DNA of 64,000 nucleotides, from the NCBI RefSeq assembly GCF_900111455.1, contig NZ_FOIE01000006.1, positions 62,001 to 126,000 of the forward strand, written 5' to 3'. Numbering within the stretch: the stretch's first letter is position 1; each line of letters starts with the position of its first letter. Position numbers and translations under genes: made by a program. The stretch comes from Geodermatophilus poikilotrophus. GTDB lineage: Bacteria > Actinomycetota > Actinomycetes > Mycobacteriales > Geodermatophilaceae. Positions 16,145-24,463 of this stretch are shown here, in pieces. The notes under the pieces were generated by a model that made no database searches, was not told where the DNA came from, and worked only from the letters and a program-made list of their open reading frames with translations.

Positions 16145-17455
16145 GTGACTGCAGCTGGGGCCGACCTCACCCTCCGGCACCCGGTGCAGCGTTTCCGACT
16201 GGAGAACGGGCTGCGCGTCGTGCTGGCGCCGGACCGCAGCGTCCCGGTGGTCGCCGTGACCGTCTCCTACGACGTCGGGATGCGCAACGAGCCCCAGGGC
16301 CGCACCGGTTTCGCCCACCTCTTCGAGCACCTGATGTTCCAGGGCTCGGCCAACGTCCCGAAGATGGAGCACGCCCGCCTGGTCCAGGCCGCGGGCGGCA
16401 CCTTCAACGGCTCCACCCACCAGGACTACACGAACTACTACGAGGCCCTCCCCGCCGAGGCCCTCGAGCGCGCCCTCTTCCTCGAGGCCGACCGCATGGC
16501 GGCGCCGGCCATCACCGAGGAGAACCTCCGCAACCAGATCGACGTGGTGAAGGAGGAGATCCGGGTCAACGTGCTCAACCGCCCGTACGGCGCCTTCCCG
16601 TGGCTGCAGCTGCCCGCGATCGCCTTCGAGAGCTTCGCCAACACCCACGACGGCTACGGCTCCTTCGTCGACCTGGAGTCCTCGACCGTCGACGACGCCA
16701 CGGACTTCTTCCACCGCTACTACGCGCCGGGCAACGCCGTCCTGTGCCTGGGCGGCGACCTCGACGTCGAGGAGACCGAGCAGCTGGTGCGCCGCTGGTT
16801 CGGACCGATCGCCGCCCGCGAGGTGCCGCCGACCCCGCCCACCGGCGAGCCGTCGCCGACGAGCGTGCGCTCCGGCGTGGTCGAGGACCCGCTGGCCCCG
16901 GCGCCCGCGGTCGCCCTCGGCTGGCGCGTCCCGGACCCGGTCGGCGACCTCGACACCTACCTCGGCACGGTGCTGCTCGCCGAGCTGCTCAGCGAGGGCG
17001 ACGCCTCCCGGCTGGAGCGCCGGCTGGTCCACGACGACCAGCTGGCCATCGCGCAGAGCAGCTACGTGGGCCTGTTCGGGGACCCGTTCGACGTCCGGGA
17101 CGCCACGCTGCTCACCACCCAGGTGCACCACCCGGCGTCGGTCCCGGTCGAGAAGGTCGTCACCGCGGTGCACGAGGAGATCGACCGGATCGCCCAGGAC
17201 GGCGTCGGCGCCGACGAGCTGGCCCGCGTGCAGGCGCGCACCGAGGCCCAGCTGCTGCGCCAGGCCGACTCGGTGCTCGGCCGCACCCTGGCCTTCGCCA
17301 CCGCGGAGCTGGTCCACGGCCGCGCCGAGCTGGCCGGCGAGCTCGCCGCCCGGCTGGCCGCCGTCGGCCCCGAACGGGTGCAGGCCGCCGCCCGGGGGCT
17401 GGACCCCGGCACCGTCGCGGTCCTGGAGCTGCGGGCCACGGGGGGACGTCGATGA
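16145..17455 (+). CDS. M16 family zinc peptidase, catalytic subunit
   Basis: 436-aa pitrilysin/mitochondrial-processing-peptidase-like protein. The inverted zinc motif HxxEH is present in AHLFEHLMFQGS (about 56-60) with the downstream Glu in DVVKEEIRVN. The remaining half is the structural M16 repeat. The following gene is a second M16 protein without the motif, so the pair probably forms a heterodimer like processing-peptidase alpha/beta. There is no signal peptide. GTG 16145 follows a -10 hexamer. The stop overlaps the ATG of a 26-residue mini-ORF (ATGA). Confidence 0.92.
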   Translation: MTAAGADLTLRHPVQRFRLENGLRVVLAPDRSVPVVAVTVSYDVGMRNEPQGRTGFAHLFEHLMFQGSANVPKMEHARLVQAAGGTFNGSTHQDYTNYYEALPAEALERALFLEADRMAAPAITEENLRNQIDVVKEEIRVNVLNRPYGAFPWLQLPAIAFESFANTHDGYGSFVDLESSTVDDATDFFHRYYAPGNAVLCLGGDLDVEETEQLVRRWFGPIAAREVPPTPPTGEPSPTSVRSGVVEDPLAPAPAVALGWRVPDPVGDLDTYLGTVLLAELLSEGDASRLERRLVHDDQLAIAQSSYVGLFGDPFDVRDATLLTTQVHHPASVPVEKVVTAVHEEIDRIAQDGVGADELARVQARTEAQLLRQADSVLGRTLAFATAELVHGRAELAGELAARLAAVGPERVQAAARGLDPGTVAVLELRATGGRR

Positions 17456-17532
17456 GCGAGCTCGCGAGCTCATCCGTGAACACAGCAGCGCCGCGAACGC
17501 GGCCGACGAGCGCCAGCCAGGAGGGCTCGTGA
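17452..17532 (+). CDS. 26-residue mini-ORF bridging the M16 peptidase pair
   Basis: ATG at 17452 overlaps the upstream stop (ATGA) and its TGA at 17530-17532 overlaps the next GTG (GTGA). It begins MSELAS, has TRPT at residues 16-19 and ends in Ser, matching the adnA/adnB bridge in length and landmarks although the flanking genes are unrelated. CCAGGAGG before the stop serves as the ribosome site for the downstream gene. Probably a mobile or recurrently used coupling cassette; peptide function unknown. Confidence 0.5.
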   Translation: MSELASSSVNTAAPRTRPTSASQEGS

Positions 17533-18884
17533 GCGCGCCCGTGCTGGTCCCGCCGCTGGGTGAGCCCCGGCCGCAACCCGAGCTGGCCGTCACCGAGGAG
17601 ACGCTGCCCAACGGTCTCCGGCTGGTCGTCGTCCCGCGGCCGGGCGTCCCGCTCGTCGAGCTGCGACTGCGGGTGCCCTTCGCGGCGGCGACCGCCCGCA
17701 CCGCCGCGCAGCACACCGCCCGCGCCTCGGTGCTCTCCGGTGCCGTCCTGCTGGGCACCGGAGAGCACGACGCCACCGGCATCGCCGAGGCCGTGCAGGC
17801 CCACGGCGGCGAGCTGTCGGTCTCCACCGACCCCGACCGGCTGCTGTTCGCCACCACGTTGCTCGCCGAGGGGCTCACCCCCGTGCTGGGTGTGCTGGCC
17901 GAGGTGCTGACCGACGCGACGTACCCGGCCGACCGGGTGGAGGCCGAGCGCGCGCGCGTCGCCGAGCGGATCTCCATCGCCCGCTCCCAGCCCGGCATCA
18001 TCGCGCGCACCGCGCTGGCCGCCCGCCGCTACGGCGCCCACCCCTACGCCGAGCAGCTGCCCGCCGTCGAGCTGGTGGACGCGGTCCGCAGCCAGGCGCT
18101 GCGCAAGCTGCACCGGGAGCGGGTGCTCCCCGCCGGCAGCACCCTGGTGCTGGTCGGCGACCTCGACCCGGCCGCGGCCGTCGACGCCGTCGGCACCGCG
18201 CTGGCCGGCTGGACCGGCGAGGGGACGGCGGTCGCCGCCCCGCCGGTGCCGCAGCCGGCACCCGGGGCGCTGCAGGTGGTCGACCGGCCCGGAGCGGTGC
18301 AGTCGAACCTGCGCCTGGGCGGCCCCGCGCCCAGCCGCACCGACCCCGACCTGCCCGCCGTGCGGCTGGCCAACATGGTCTACGGCGGCTACTTCTCCTC
18401 CCGCCTGGTGGAGAACATCCGCGAGCGGCGCGGCTACAGCTACAGCCCGCGCAGCTCGGTCGACCACCTGGCCGCCGCCTCCTCGTTCATGGTCGAGGCC
18501 GACGTCGCCACCGAGGTCACCGGACCGGCGTTCCTCGAGACCTGGTACGAGCTGGGCCGCATGGCGCTGGCGCCGGTGACAGAGGAGGAGCTGGACGCCG
18601 CCCGCCGCTACGTCCTCGGCAGCATGGCGCTGTCCACCGCCACGCACGCGGGGCTGGCCAGCACGCTCTCCGCGATCACCGGTTCGGGCCTGCCGCCGCA
18701 GTGGCTGGCCGAGCACCAGCAGGCGCTGGCCGGGGTCACGGTCGAGGAGGTGCAGGAGGCGGCCCGCCGCGTCCTGCAGCCGGCCGCGCTGACCGCCGTC
18801 GTCGTCGGCGACGCGGGGCAGGTCGCCGACCCGCTGCGGACGTTCGGACCGGTCGAGGTCGTCTCCCGGGCGGACCAGGCATGA
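17529..18884 (+). CDS. M16 family peptidase-like protein, non-catalytic partner
   Basis: 451 aa with the two-lobed M16 fold but no HxxEH: the corresponding region reads AAQHTARASVL, so zinc cannot be bound in the usual way. The C-terminal lobe keeps the substrate-binding segment RERRGYSYSP (Arg/Tyr pair) that acts in trans in M16B heterodimers. With the preceding gene it therefore looks like the glycine-loop/alpha-type subunit of an M16 heterodimer. It begins at GTG 17529 inside the mini-ORF stop and ends overlapping nudC (ATGA). Confidence 0.88.
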   Translation: MSAPVLVPPLGEPRPQPELAVTEETLPNGLRLVVVPRPGVPLVELRLRVPFAAATARTAAQHTARASVLSGAVLLGTGEHDATGIAEAVQAHGGELSVSTDPDRLLFATTLLAEGLTPVLGVLAEVLTDATYPADRVEAERARVAERISIARSQPGIIARTALAARRYGAHPYAEQLPAVELVDAVRSQALRKLHRERVLPAGSTLVLVGDLDPAAAVDAVGTALAGWTGEGTAVAAPPVPQPAPGALQVVDRPGAVQSNLRLGGPAPSRTDPDLPAVRLANMVYGGYFSSRLVENIRERRGYSYSPRSSVDHLAAASSFMVEADVATEVTGPAFLETWYELGRMALAPVTEEELDAARRYVLGSMALSTATHAGLASTLSAITGSGLPPQWLAEHQQALAGVTVEEVQEAARRVLQPAALTAVVVGDAGQVADPLRTFGPVEVVSRADQA

Positions 18885-19846
18885 GCGTCCCGGACGGCGG
18901 CAGCAGCCCGGCCGACAACCCGACGCCGTCCGGCGACGGCGTCGCGTGGCCGGAGAGCAGCCCCTCGCCGGTCGGCGCGGTACCGGTGCTGTCCCGGTCC
19001 GCGCACGACCGCAGCCACCTGGCCCGCCTGCTGCCCGACCCGACCGGCGGCCGCCCGGTGCGGGTGCTCACGGTCGACGAGCGGCGCACCGTGCCCGTCG
19101 AGGAGGACGGGGGCCGGCCGCGGCTGCTGTGGGAGGAGCGGACCGCGCTGCCCGAGGGCGCGATCTACCTGGGTGAGGCCGACGGCGTGCCCTACGCCGC
19201 CGTCCGCGGCGACCGGCGGCTGACCGTCGGCGGCCGCCCGGCGGACACCTGGGCCGGCCTGCGCGACCTCGGAGCCGACCTCGACGACCTCGACGCCGGC
19301 CTGCTCGCCGAGGCGGTCGCCATGGTCGAGTGGCACGAGCGGCACCGGTTCAGCCCGCTGTCCGGCGCGCGGACGACGATCGAGCGGGCCGGCTGGGTGC
19401 AACGGGACCCGGAGACCGGCGCGGAGCTGTTCCCCCGCACCGACCCGGCGGTGATCATGCTGGTCCACGACGGCGGCGACCGGTGCGTGCTCGGCCGCCA
19501 GGCGGTGTGGCCGCCGGGCCGCTTCTCCATCCTCGCCGGTTTCGTCGAGCCGGGGGAGTCCGCGGAGGGGGCGGTGGCCCGCGAGGTCGCCGAGGAGGTC
19601 GGCGTGCAGGTCACCGACATCCGCTACGTGGGCAGCCAGCCGTGGCCGTTCCCGCAGTCGCTGATGCTGGGCTACACCGCCCGGGTCGAGGGCGACCCGA
19701 CGCTGCACCTGGACCCCACCGAGATCGAGGAGGCCCGCTGGTTCACCCGCGACGAGCTGCGCTCCGGCGCCGGCCCGCGGGCGCTGCCACCGGCGGTGTC
19801 CATCGCCCGGCACATCATCGACCGCTGGGTCGACGGCGAGCTGTAG
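18881..19846 (+). CDS. nudC: NudC-type NAD(H) diphosphatase (Nudix)
   Basis: 321 aa. The Nudix box GFVEPGESAEGAVAREVAEE (GX5EX7REUXEE) and the NudC signature SQPWPFPQS are intact, so hydrolysis of NADH to NMNH and AMP, or removal of NAD caps from RNA, is expected. Oddly, the four cysteines of the usual zinc ribbon before FPRTDPAVI are all replaced: FSPLSGARTTIERAGW and QRDPETGAE occupy the CxxC positions. The N-terminus is a Ser/Pro-rich extension followed by the NudC-specific domain. It is the last gene of the M16 operon, starting in an ATGA overlap. The orthologue lies between adnAB and uvrD2 in M. tuberculosis (Rv3199c). Confidence 0.9.
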   Translation: MSVPDGGSSPADNPTPSGDGVAWPESSPSPVGAVPVLSRSAHDRSHLARLLPDPTGGRPVRVLTVDERRTVPVEEDGGRPRLLWEERTALPEGAIYLGEADGVPYAAVRGDRRLTVGGRPADTWAGLRDLGADLDDLDAGLLAEAVAMVEWHERHRFSPLSGARTTIERAGWVQRDPETGAELFPRTDPAVIMLVHDGGDRCVLGRQAVWPPGRFSILAGFVEPGESAEGAVAREVAEEVGVQVTDIRYVGSQPWPFPQSLMLGYTARVEGDPTLHLDPTEIEEARWFTRDELRSGAGPRALPPAVSIARHIIDRWVDGEL

Positions 19847-19958
19847 GCCGACGGCCTCCCGAGACCCCCGTCCCTCCGGGCCCCGGGTGCTCCGCACCGA
19901 TCCCGCGATCGGTGACCGGGCAGGCGCCTGCCACGGGGCGGGTGGCCGGAGCCCTGCC

Positions 19959-20609
19959 TCAGCTGAAGCGGCCCTGGAGCACGAGCGCGGGGTGGTCGGG
20001 GGAGTCGGCCAGCACCACGGCGTCGGCCAGGGACACCGGGTCCACCTCGTCGTCGTAGCGGTCATAGGCGGGCAGCTCCCACGCCTGCTCCTGCGGCGTG
20101 CGACGCCGGCGGGCCGGCGGGGCCACCCGCAGGTGGACGACGACGTCGAAGGCCAGCCCCAGCCCCTGCAGCAGGGCGCCGGGCACGAGCAGCACCCCGC
20201 GATGCTGCATCGGTCGGGGGACGGCGCGGGCGGCCCGGTCGCGCTCGACGTCCCACAGGACCGGCAGGTACTCCCCGGAGCCGCCGGGCCCCACCCGGTC
20301 GAGCACCTCGCGGGCCAGCGCGCCGGAGTCCAGCCAGTCGGTGTAGCGGGCGTCGGGGTCGGTGCGGCCGTGCTCGAGCCGCAGCGACGCCGGGCGCAGG
20401 AACCCGCCGGCCGGCACGACGACGGCAGGGCGACCCAGCGGCGGGAGGCGTTCGGCGACCGCGGTCGCCAGCTCGACGGGCCGTGCGACGTCGGGGCCGT
20501 CGACGGCCACCCGGAGTGCGGACGCCCCCGGGTCGGGCTCGGTGCCGGCCAGCAGCTCGGCCAGCCGGTCGGCCAGCGCCCGCGGGGTGAGCGGCTCAGG
20601 ACGGGTCAG
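19959..20609 (-). CDS. Uridine kinase-like protein with degenerate P-loop; probable CTG start
   Basis: 216 aa if begun at CTG 20609. The segment VAVDGPDVARPVELATAVA occupies the P-loop position of uridine kinase-like proteins but has no GK[ST]; FLRPASLRLEHGRTDPD and YTDWLDSGALAREVLDRVGP follow as in that family. Phosphoryl transfer is therefore doubtful. The only ATG/GTG start in frame is GTG 20510, which would remove the strand before the P-loop position. CTG 20609 sits in a CTGA overlap with the stop of the upstream ANTAR gene and restores a family-like N-terminus (LTPRALADRLAELLAG). It is co-transcribed with that ANTAR gene. Function uncertain. Confidence 0.65.
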   Translation of the reverse strand: MTRPEPLTPRALADRLAELLAGTEPDPGASALRVAVDGPDVARPVELATAVAERLPPLGRPAVVVPAGGFLRPASLRLEHGRTDPDARYTDWLDSGALAREVLDRVGPGGSGEYLPVLWDVERDRAARAVPRPMQHRGVLLVPGALLQGLGLAFDVVVHLRVAPPARRRRTPQEQAWELPAYDRYDDEVDPVSLADAVVLADSPDHPALVLQGRFS

Positions 20610-21208
20610 GACCGGCCCTCCGCGGGCCCGCGCCCGGCCCGGCTGCGGGTGCGGGGCGCCCGTCCGGCCTCGCGGACGGGCGGCCGCGGAGCCGGTGGCA
20701 CCCGGGCGGGGGCGTCGGCCTCCGCCGGGACCGGCCGCACGGCCAGGTCGTCGAGGACCCCGCGGGCCAACTCGGGCACCGGCCGCCCCTGCGAGCGGGC
20801 GTCGCGCCGCAGCTGCTCGAAGGCGGCCTGCGGCGTCGTGCCCTGACGTTCGGCGAGCACGCCGATGGCCCGCTCGGTGGAGACCCGGGCGGCCAGGGCG
20901 TGTTCGAGCTGGGCGACGGTGCGCTCAAGCGCAGCGATCCGGGCGTCCCGCGGGTCGCCGTCGGGGTCGGGCCCGGCGGCGGCACCTCGGGCCGCGCGGC
21001 GGGCTCCGCGGTCCGGTTCGACCGTCGCGCCGAGCTCCTCGCTGACCAGGTCGGCGAGGGTCATGCCCTCAACGAGGTCGTCGACGTCCTCCGCGCGACC
21101 GGGGGCGAACACCGACCAGCCGCGGCCGGTGCGGGCCACCACCACGGTGGGCTGCTCGGCGCCGCACGGGCCGTCCGCCGCCGTTGCGTCCTCTCGGCCC
21201 TGGCTCAC
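20606..21208 (-). CDS. ANTAR-domain RNA-binding regulator
   Basis: 200 aa. The central region, about 108-152, carries the three-helix ANTAR pattern ERAIGVLAERQGTTPQAAF followed by LRRDARSQGRPVPELARGVL. ANTAR domains bind paired hexaloop RNA hairpins and act as antiterminators. No GAF or receiver domain is visible; the N-terminal ~65 residues may be a small sensor (VVVARTGRGWSVFAPG), and a coiled-coil-like segment (ARIAALERTVAQLEHAL) leads into the ANTAR. The C-terminus is Pro/Arg-rich. GTG 21208 is the start. The stop overlaps the putative CTG start of the next gene. Confidence 0.82.
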   Translation of the reverse strand: MSQGREDATAADGPCGAEQPTVVVARTGRGWSVFAPGRAEDVDDLVEGMTLADLVSEELGATVEPDRGARRAARGAAAGPDPDGDPRDARIAALERTVAQLEHALAARVSTERAIGVLAERQGTTPQAAFEQLRRDARSQGRPVPELARGVLDDLAVRPVPAEADAPARVPPAPRPPVREAGRAPRTRSRAGRGPAEGRS

Positions 21209-21395
21209 CCGGCCTCCTCGGAACCGGCCGACGGTGCCGTCGGCGGGCGCTCCGCTGGTTCTGTGCGCTCACTCACTGGGCGGCCTCCGCGAGGGGCTGG
21301 GCCCGGCGGGCAGCCGGGGAGGAGAGGGCTACGGCAACGAGCCGGCCACGCCGACTATGCCCCCTCGCGCAGTGCTGCGGAGGGACCACCCGCCG

Positions 21396-21659
21396 TCATG
21401 ACCCCATGGACTGTGCCAGCTGCGCCTTGACCTGGTCGATGGTGGGGTTGGTCAGGGCGCTGCCGTCGGGGAAGAGCAGCGTCGGGACGGTGCGGTTGCC
21501 CCCGTTGGCCTGCATGACCAGGTCGGCCGCGGTCGCGTCCTGCTCGATGTTGACCTCGGCGTACTCGATGCCCTCGCGCTGCATGAGCTTCTTCAACCGG
21601 ACGCAGTACCCGCACCAGGTGGTGGTGTACATGGTCACGGCGGCGGGAGCGGCGGTCAT
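21396..21659 (-). CDS. mrx1: Mycoredoxin-1 (glutaredoxin-like, mycothiol-dependent)
   Basis: 87-aa thioredoxin-fold oxidoreductase. The redox motif CGYC is at 16-19 in TTTWCGYCVRLKKLM, and NRTVPTLLFPDGS gives the conserved cis-Pro. Mycoredoxin reduces mycothiol-protein mixed disulfides through Cys16 and is re-reduced by mycothiol and mycothione reductase, so the organism should make mycothiol. It is divergent from uvrD2, as in mycobacteria (Rv3198A beside Rv3198c). ATG 21659 has AGGAGGAGATCCTCG just upstream. Confidence 0.93.
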   Translation of the reverse strand: MTAAPAAVTMYTTTWCGYCVRLKKLMQREGIEYAEVNIEQDATAADLVMQANGGNRTVPTLLFPDGSALTNPTIDQVKAQLAQSMGS

Positions 21660-21809
21660 CGAGGATCTCCTCCTGGTCGGTGCGGGGTCCGGGCACCGGG
21701 GCCCGTCCGTCACGGCGCGACAACGCCGCGCCTCCGGGGATGCTTCCCCCCTCTGTCGGTGACGGCTGGGAGGATGGGCACCGGCCATCGACGGGAGACG
21801 GGGAGGCCG

Positions 21810-23834
21810 ATGTCGCAGATCGCCGGTGCACCCGGGGACGTCCGGGTCGCGGGCGCCGAGGCCGTGCTCGCCCAGCTGGACGACGAGCAGCGCACCGCCG
21901 CCCAGGCGGTGTCCGGGCCGGTCTGCATCCTCGCCGGTGCGGGCACCGGCAAGACCCGGACCATCACCCACCGGATCGCCTACGGCGTGCACACCGGGGC
22001 GTTCGTGCCGGAGCAGGTCCTCGCCGTCACCTTCACCGCCCGGGCCGCGGGGGAGCTGCGGTCCCGGTTGGCCGGGCTGGGGGTGGGCGGCGTCCAGGCC
22101 CGCACGTTCCACGCCGCGGCCATGCGCCAGCTGCGGTACTTCGCACCCCGCGTCCTCGGCGGCCCGATGCCCGAGCTGGTGGAGAACAAGCTCCGCCTCG
22201 TGGCCGCCGCGGCGTCCCGCTCCCGGCTGTCGACCGACCGCACCAGCCTGCGTGACCTCGCCAGCGAGATCGAGTGGGCCAAGACCACGCTGGCCACGCC
22301 CGACGACTACCCGGCCCGGGCCCAGGCCGCCGGCCGCGAGCCGCCGTTCGAGCCGGCGGCGGTGGCCCGGGTCTACGCCGGCTACGAGTCGGCCAAGCAG
22401 CGGGACGGCGCGCTGGACTTCGAGGACCTGCTGCTGGTCACCGCCTTCGCCCTCGAGGAGCACCCGGACGTCGCCCGGCAGGTGCGCGGGCAGTACCGGT
22501 ACTTCGTCGTCGACGAGTACCAGGACGTCAACCCGCTGCAGCAGCGGCTGCTCGACGCCTGGCTGGGCGGCCGGGCCGACGTCTGCGTGGTGGGTGACCC
22601 GAACCAGACGATCTACTCGTTCACCGGCGCCGACCCCGACTACCTGCTCGGCTTCGCCGACCGCTACCCGGACGCCGAGGTCGTCAAGCTGGAGCGCGAC
22701 TACCGCTCCACGCCGCAGGTCGTGGCCCTGGCCAACAAGCTCATCGGGCAGGCGCCGCCGCGCAAGGGCCTGCCCGGGCTGCGGCTGCTGGGCCAGCGCG
22801 CCGAGGGGCCCGCGCCGCGCTTCGCCGAGCACCCCGACGAGCCCACCGAGGCCGCCGCGGTCGCCCGGGCGTGCCGGGCGCTGGTCGACGCGGGGACCCC
22901 GGCCGCGGAGATCGCCGTCCTCTTCCGGATCAACGCCCAGTCCGAGGTCTACGAGAACGCGCTCGCCGCCGTCGGCGTGCCCTACGTGCTCCGCGGCGGT
23001 GAGCGCTTCTTCGAGCGGCCGGAGGTGCGGGAGGCGGTGCTGCTGCTGCGCGGCGCCGCGGCCGGCGGCACCGAGCCCGGCGCGCTGGTGCCGACCGTGC
23101 GCGACGTGCTGGCCTCCACCGGCTGGGTGGAGCACCGCCCGCCGCCCGGGGGAGCGGCCCGCGACCGCTGGCAGTCCCTCGCCGCGCTGGTCGACCTCGC
23201 CGTGGACCTCGTGGCGGAGGACCCGACGTTGGACCTCGCGGGCTTCGTGTCGCACCTGGCCGCCCGCGCCGACGCCCAGCACGCTCCCACCGTGCAGGGC
23301 GTCACGCTGGCCTCGATGCACGCGGCCAAGGGCCTGGAGTGGGATGCCGTCTTCGTCGTCGGCCTGGTCGACGGCGTCCTCCCGATCTCCCAGTCGCTGT
23401 CCCGCCCGGACGCGGTCGAGGAGGAGCGGCGGCTGCTCTACGTCGCCGTCACCCGCGCCCGGGAGCAGCTGAACCTCTCGTGGTCGCTGGCCCGCAACCC
23501 CGGCGGGCGCCGGTCCCGGCCGCGCAGTCGTTTCCTCGACGGGCTGGTCCCCGGGTCCACGCCGACGGCGGCGCCGCCGCAGCGCCGGCAGAAGCGCGCC
23601 AAGGTCGTCCTGGAGGGCGAGGCGGGGGAGCTGTTCGAGCGGCTGCGGGCCTGGCGCAGCGAGGCGGCGGCCTCGGCATCGGTCCCGGCCTACGTCGTCT
23701 TCACCGACGCCACGCTGCAGGCGATCGCGGAGACCCGTCCCGCATCGCTGCGTGAGCTGGCCGCACTGCCGGGCATCGGGGCCCGCAAGCTGGAGCTCTA
23801 CGGCGAGGACGTGCTGAGCACTCTCGGATCCTGA
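21810..23834 (+). CDS. uvrD2: UvrD2: superfamily 1 DNA helicase with HRDC domain
   Basis: 674 aa. Walker A GAGTGKTRT is at about 42-50, then AVTFTARAAGEL, DEYQDVN, GDPNQTIYSFTGADP, RDYRST, HAAKGLEWD and VAVTRAREQL: a complete SF1A motor translocating 3' to 5'. The last ~75 residues form an HRDC module (VPAYVVFTDATLQAIAETRP, ELAALPGIGARKLELYG). The linker between motor and HRDC contains no cysteines, unlike mycobacterial UvrD2, where a tetracysteine module lies there. ATG 21810 has GGGAGG 6-7 nt upstream. The frame is open upstream to 21759. Confidence 0.93.
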   Translation: MSQIAGAPGDVRVAGAEAVLAQLDDEQRTAAQAVSGPVCILAGAGTGKTRTITHRIAYGVHTGAFVPEQVLAVTFTARAAGELRSRLAGLGVGGVQARTFHAAAMRQLRYFAPRVLGGPMPELVENKLRLVAAAASRSRLSTDRTSLRDLASEIEWAKTTLATPDDYPARAQAAGREPPFEPAAVARVYAGYESAKQRDGALDFEDLLLVTAFALEEHPDVARQVRGQYRYFVVDEYQDVNPLQQRLLDAWLGGRADVCVVGDPNQTIYSFTGADPDYLLGFADRYPDAEVVKLERDYRSTPQVVALANKLIGQAPPRKGLPGLRLLGQRAEGPAPRFAEHPDEPTEAAAVARACRALVDAGTPAAEIAVLFRINAQSEVYENALAAVGVPYVLRGGERFFERPEVREAVLLLRGAAAGGTEPGALVPTVRDVLASTGWVEHRPPPGGAARDRWQSLAALVDLAVDLVAEDPTLDLAGFVSHLAARADAQHAPTVQGVTLASMHAAKGLEWDAVFVVGLVDGVLPISQSLSRPDAVEEERRLLYVAVTRAREQLNLSWSLARNPGGRRSRPRSRFLDGLVPGSTPTAAPPQRRQKRAKVVLEGEAGELFERLRAWRSEAAASASVPAYVVFTDATLQAIAETRPASLRELAALPGIGARKLELYGEDVLSTLGS

Positions 23835-23890
23835 CCCGTCGCGGGCGGTCACGGCGGTCGGGCGTCCGGAGCCACCCGGACACGGCCCGG

Positions 23891-23929
23891 TTAATTGCGT
23901 TGACCGTCTCCGCGGCGGCCCCCTACTGT
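23891..23929 (+). promoter_or_regulatory. WhiB7-type autoregulated promoter
   Basis: AT-rich TTAATT (23891-23896) lies just upstream of a -35 TTGACC (23900-23905), with an 18-bp spacer and -10 TACTGT (23924-23929). An AT-rich patch beside the -35 is the hallmark of promoters activated by WhiB7 through its AT-hook with the housekeeping sigma factor, including its own. TTAATT stands out in this GC-rich region. Confidence 0.75.
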
Positions 23930-24017
23930 CCTGATCGCGCCTCGCGGGCACCGCGAGCGCACCAGACCCGAGACCGGCCGAGCGGCCGCGATCCGACCCC
24001 CGGAGGAGGTGGGCGAC

Positions 24018-24323
24018 GTGATCAGCACGACGTGGACCTTCGCCCCCGCCGGGGCTCGTGGCCCGGTGGGCCTCGCCGTGCGTACGGCTGCCTGCGCCGT
24101 CGAGTCGCCCGTGGTCGCCCGCCTGCGCGCCCTCCCGGTGACCCCGCCCGCCACCCGGCGCCCCGGCACCCGTGTCCCCGGCCTCACCGGCATCGGCGTC
24201 TTCGCCCTGCCGGCGGTCGACGCCTTCGGCACCGGCTACGCGCAGCAGGTCAGCCGGCGCACCACCACCGAGCACAACGGCACCACCCTCGGGATCCACT
24301 CCTCGAGGAGACCCTCGAGCTAG
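24018..24323 (+). CDS. whiB7 upstream leader ORF, 101 residues
   Basis: A long upstream ORF in the whiB7 leader, starting MISTTWTFAPAGARG. GTG 24018 is preferred because GGAGGAGG at 24002-24009 gives 8-9 nt spacing; the GTG at 24009 would abut that site. The stop TAG at 24321-24323 lies among the short inverted repeats that precede the leader hairpin, so translation could control folding. whiB7 leaders in mycobacteria and streptomycetes use uORF-dependent attenuation to sense ribosome inhibition. Length and the Pro/Arg/Thr-rich sequence fit a translation sensor rather than a folded protein. Confidence 0.6.
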   Translation: MISTTWTFAPAGARGPVGLAVRTAACAVESPVVARLRALPVTPPATRRPGTRVPGLTGIGVFALPAVDAFGTGYAQQVSRRTTTEHNGTTLGIHSSRRPSS

Positions 24324-24377
24324 CGCTCGACAGGACCTCCTCGAGGCCGCGGAACCCGAACCGGGATCCGCGGCCTC
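24299..24377 (+). terminator. whiB7 leader attenuator (competing hairpins)
   Basis: GAGGCCGCGG (24343-24352) pairs perfectly with CCGCGGCCTC (24368-24377), followed by TCTCATCTCC, as a terminator-like hairpin. Upstream, CTCGAGGAG (24302-24310) can pair with CTCCTCGAG (24337-24345), sharing three bases with the terminator stem, and it is also half of the palindrome CTCCTCGAGGAG (24299-24310). The leader ORF ends between these arms. A ribosome stalled near the uORF end would cover the first arm. Confidence 0.6.
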
Positions 24378-24463
24378 TCTCATCTCCTCCGCGGTACCCG
24401 GCCCCGACTCCCGGTCGGCGGGTTCCCGCCGGTCGCAGACGACGAGTACGAGGAGGAGCGGCA

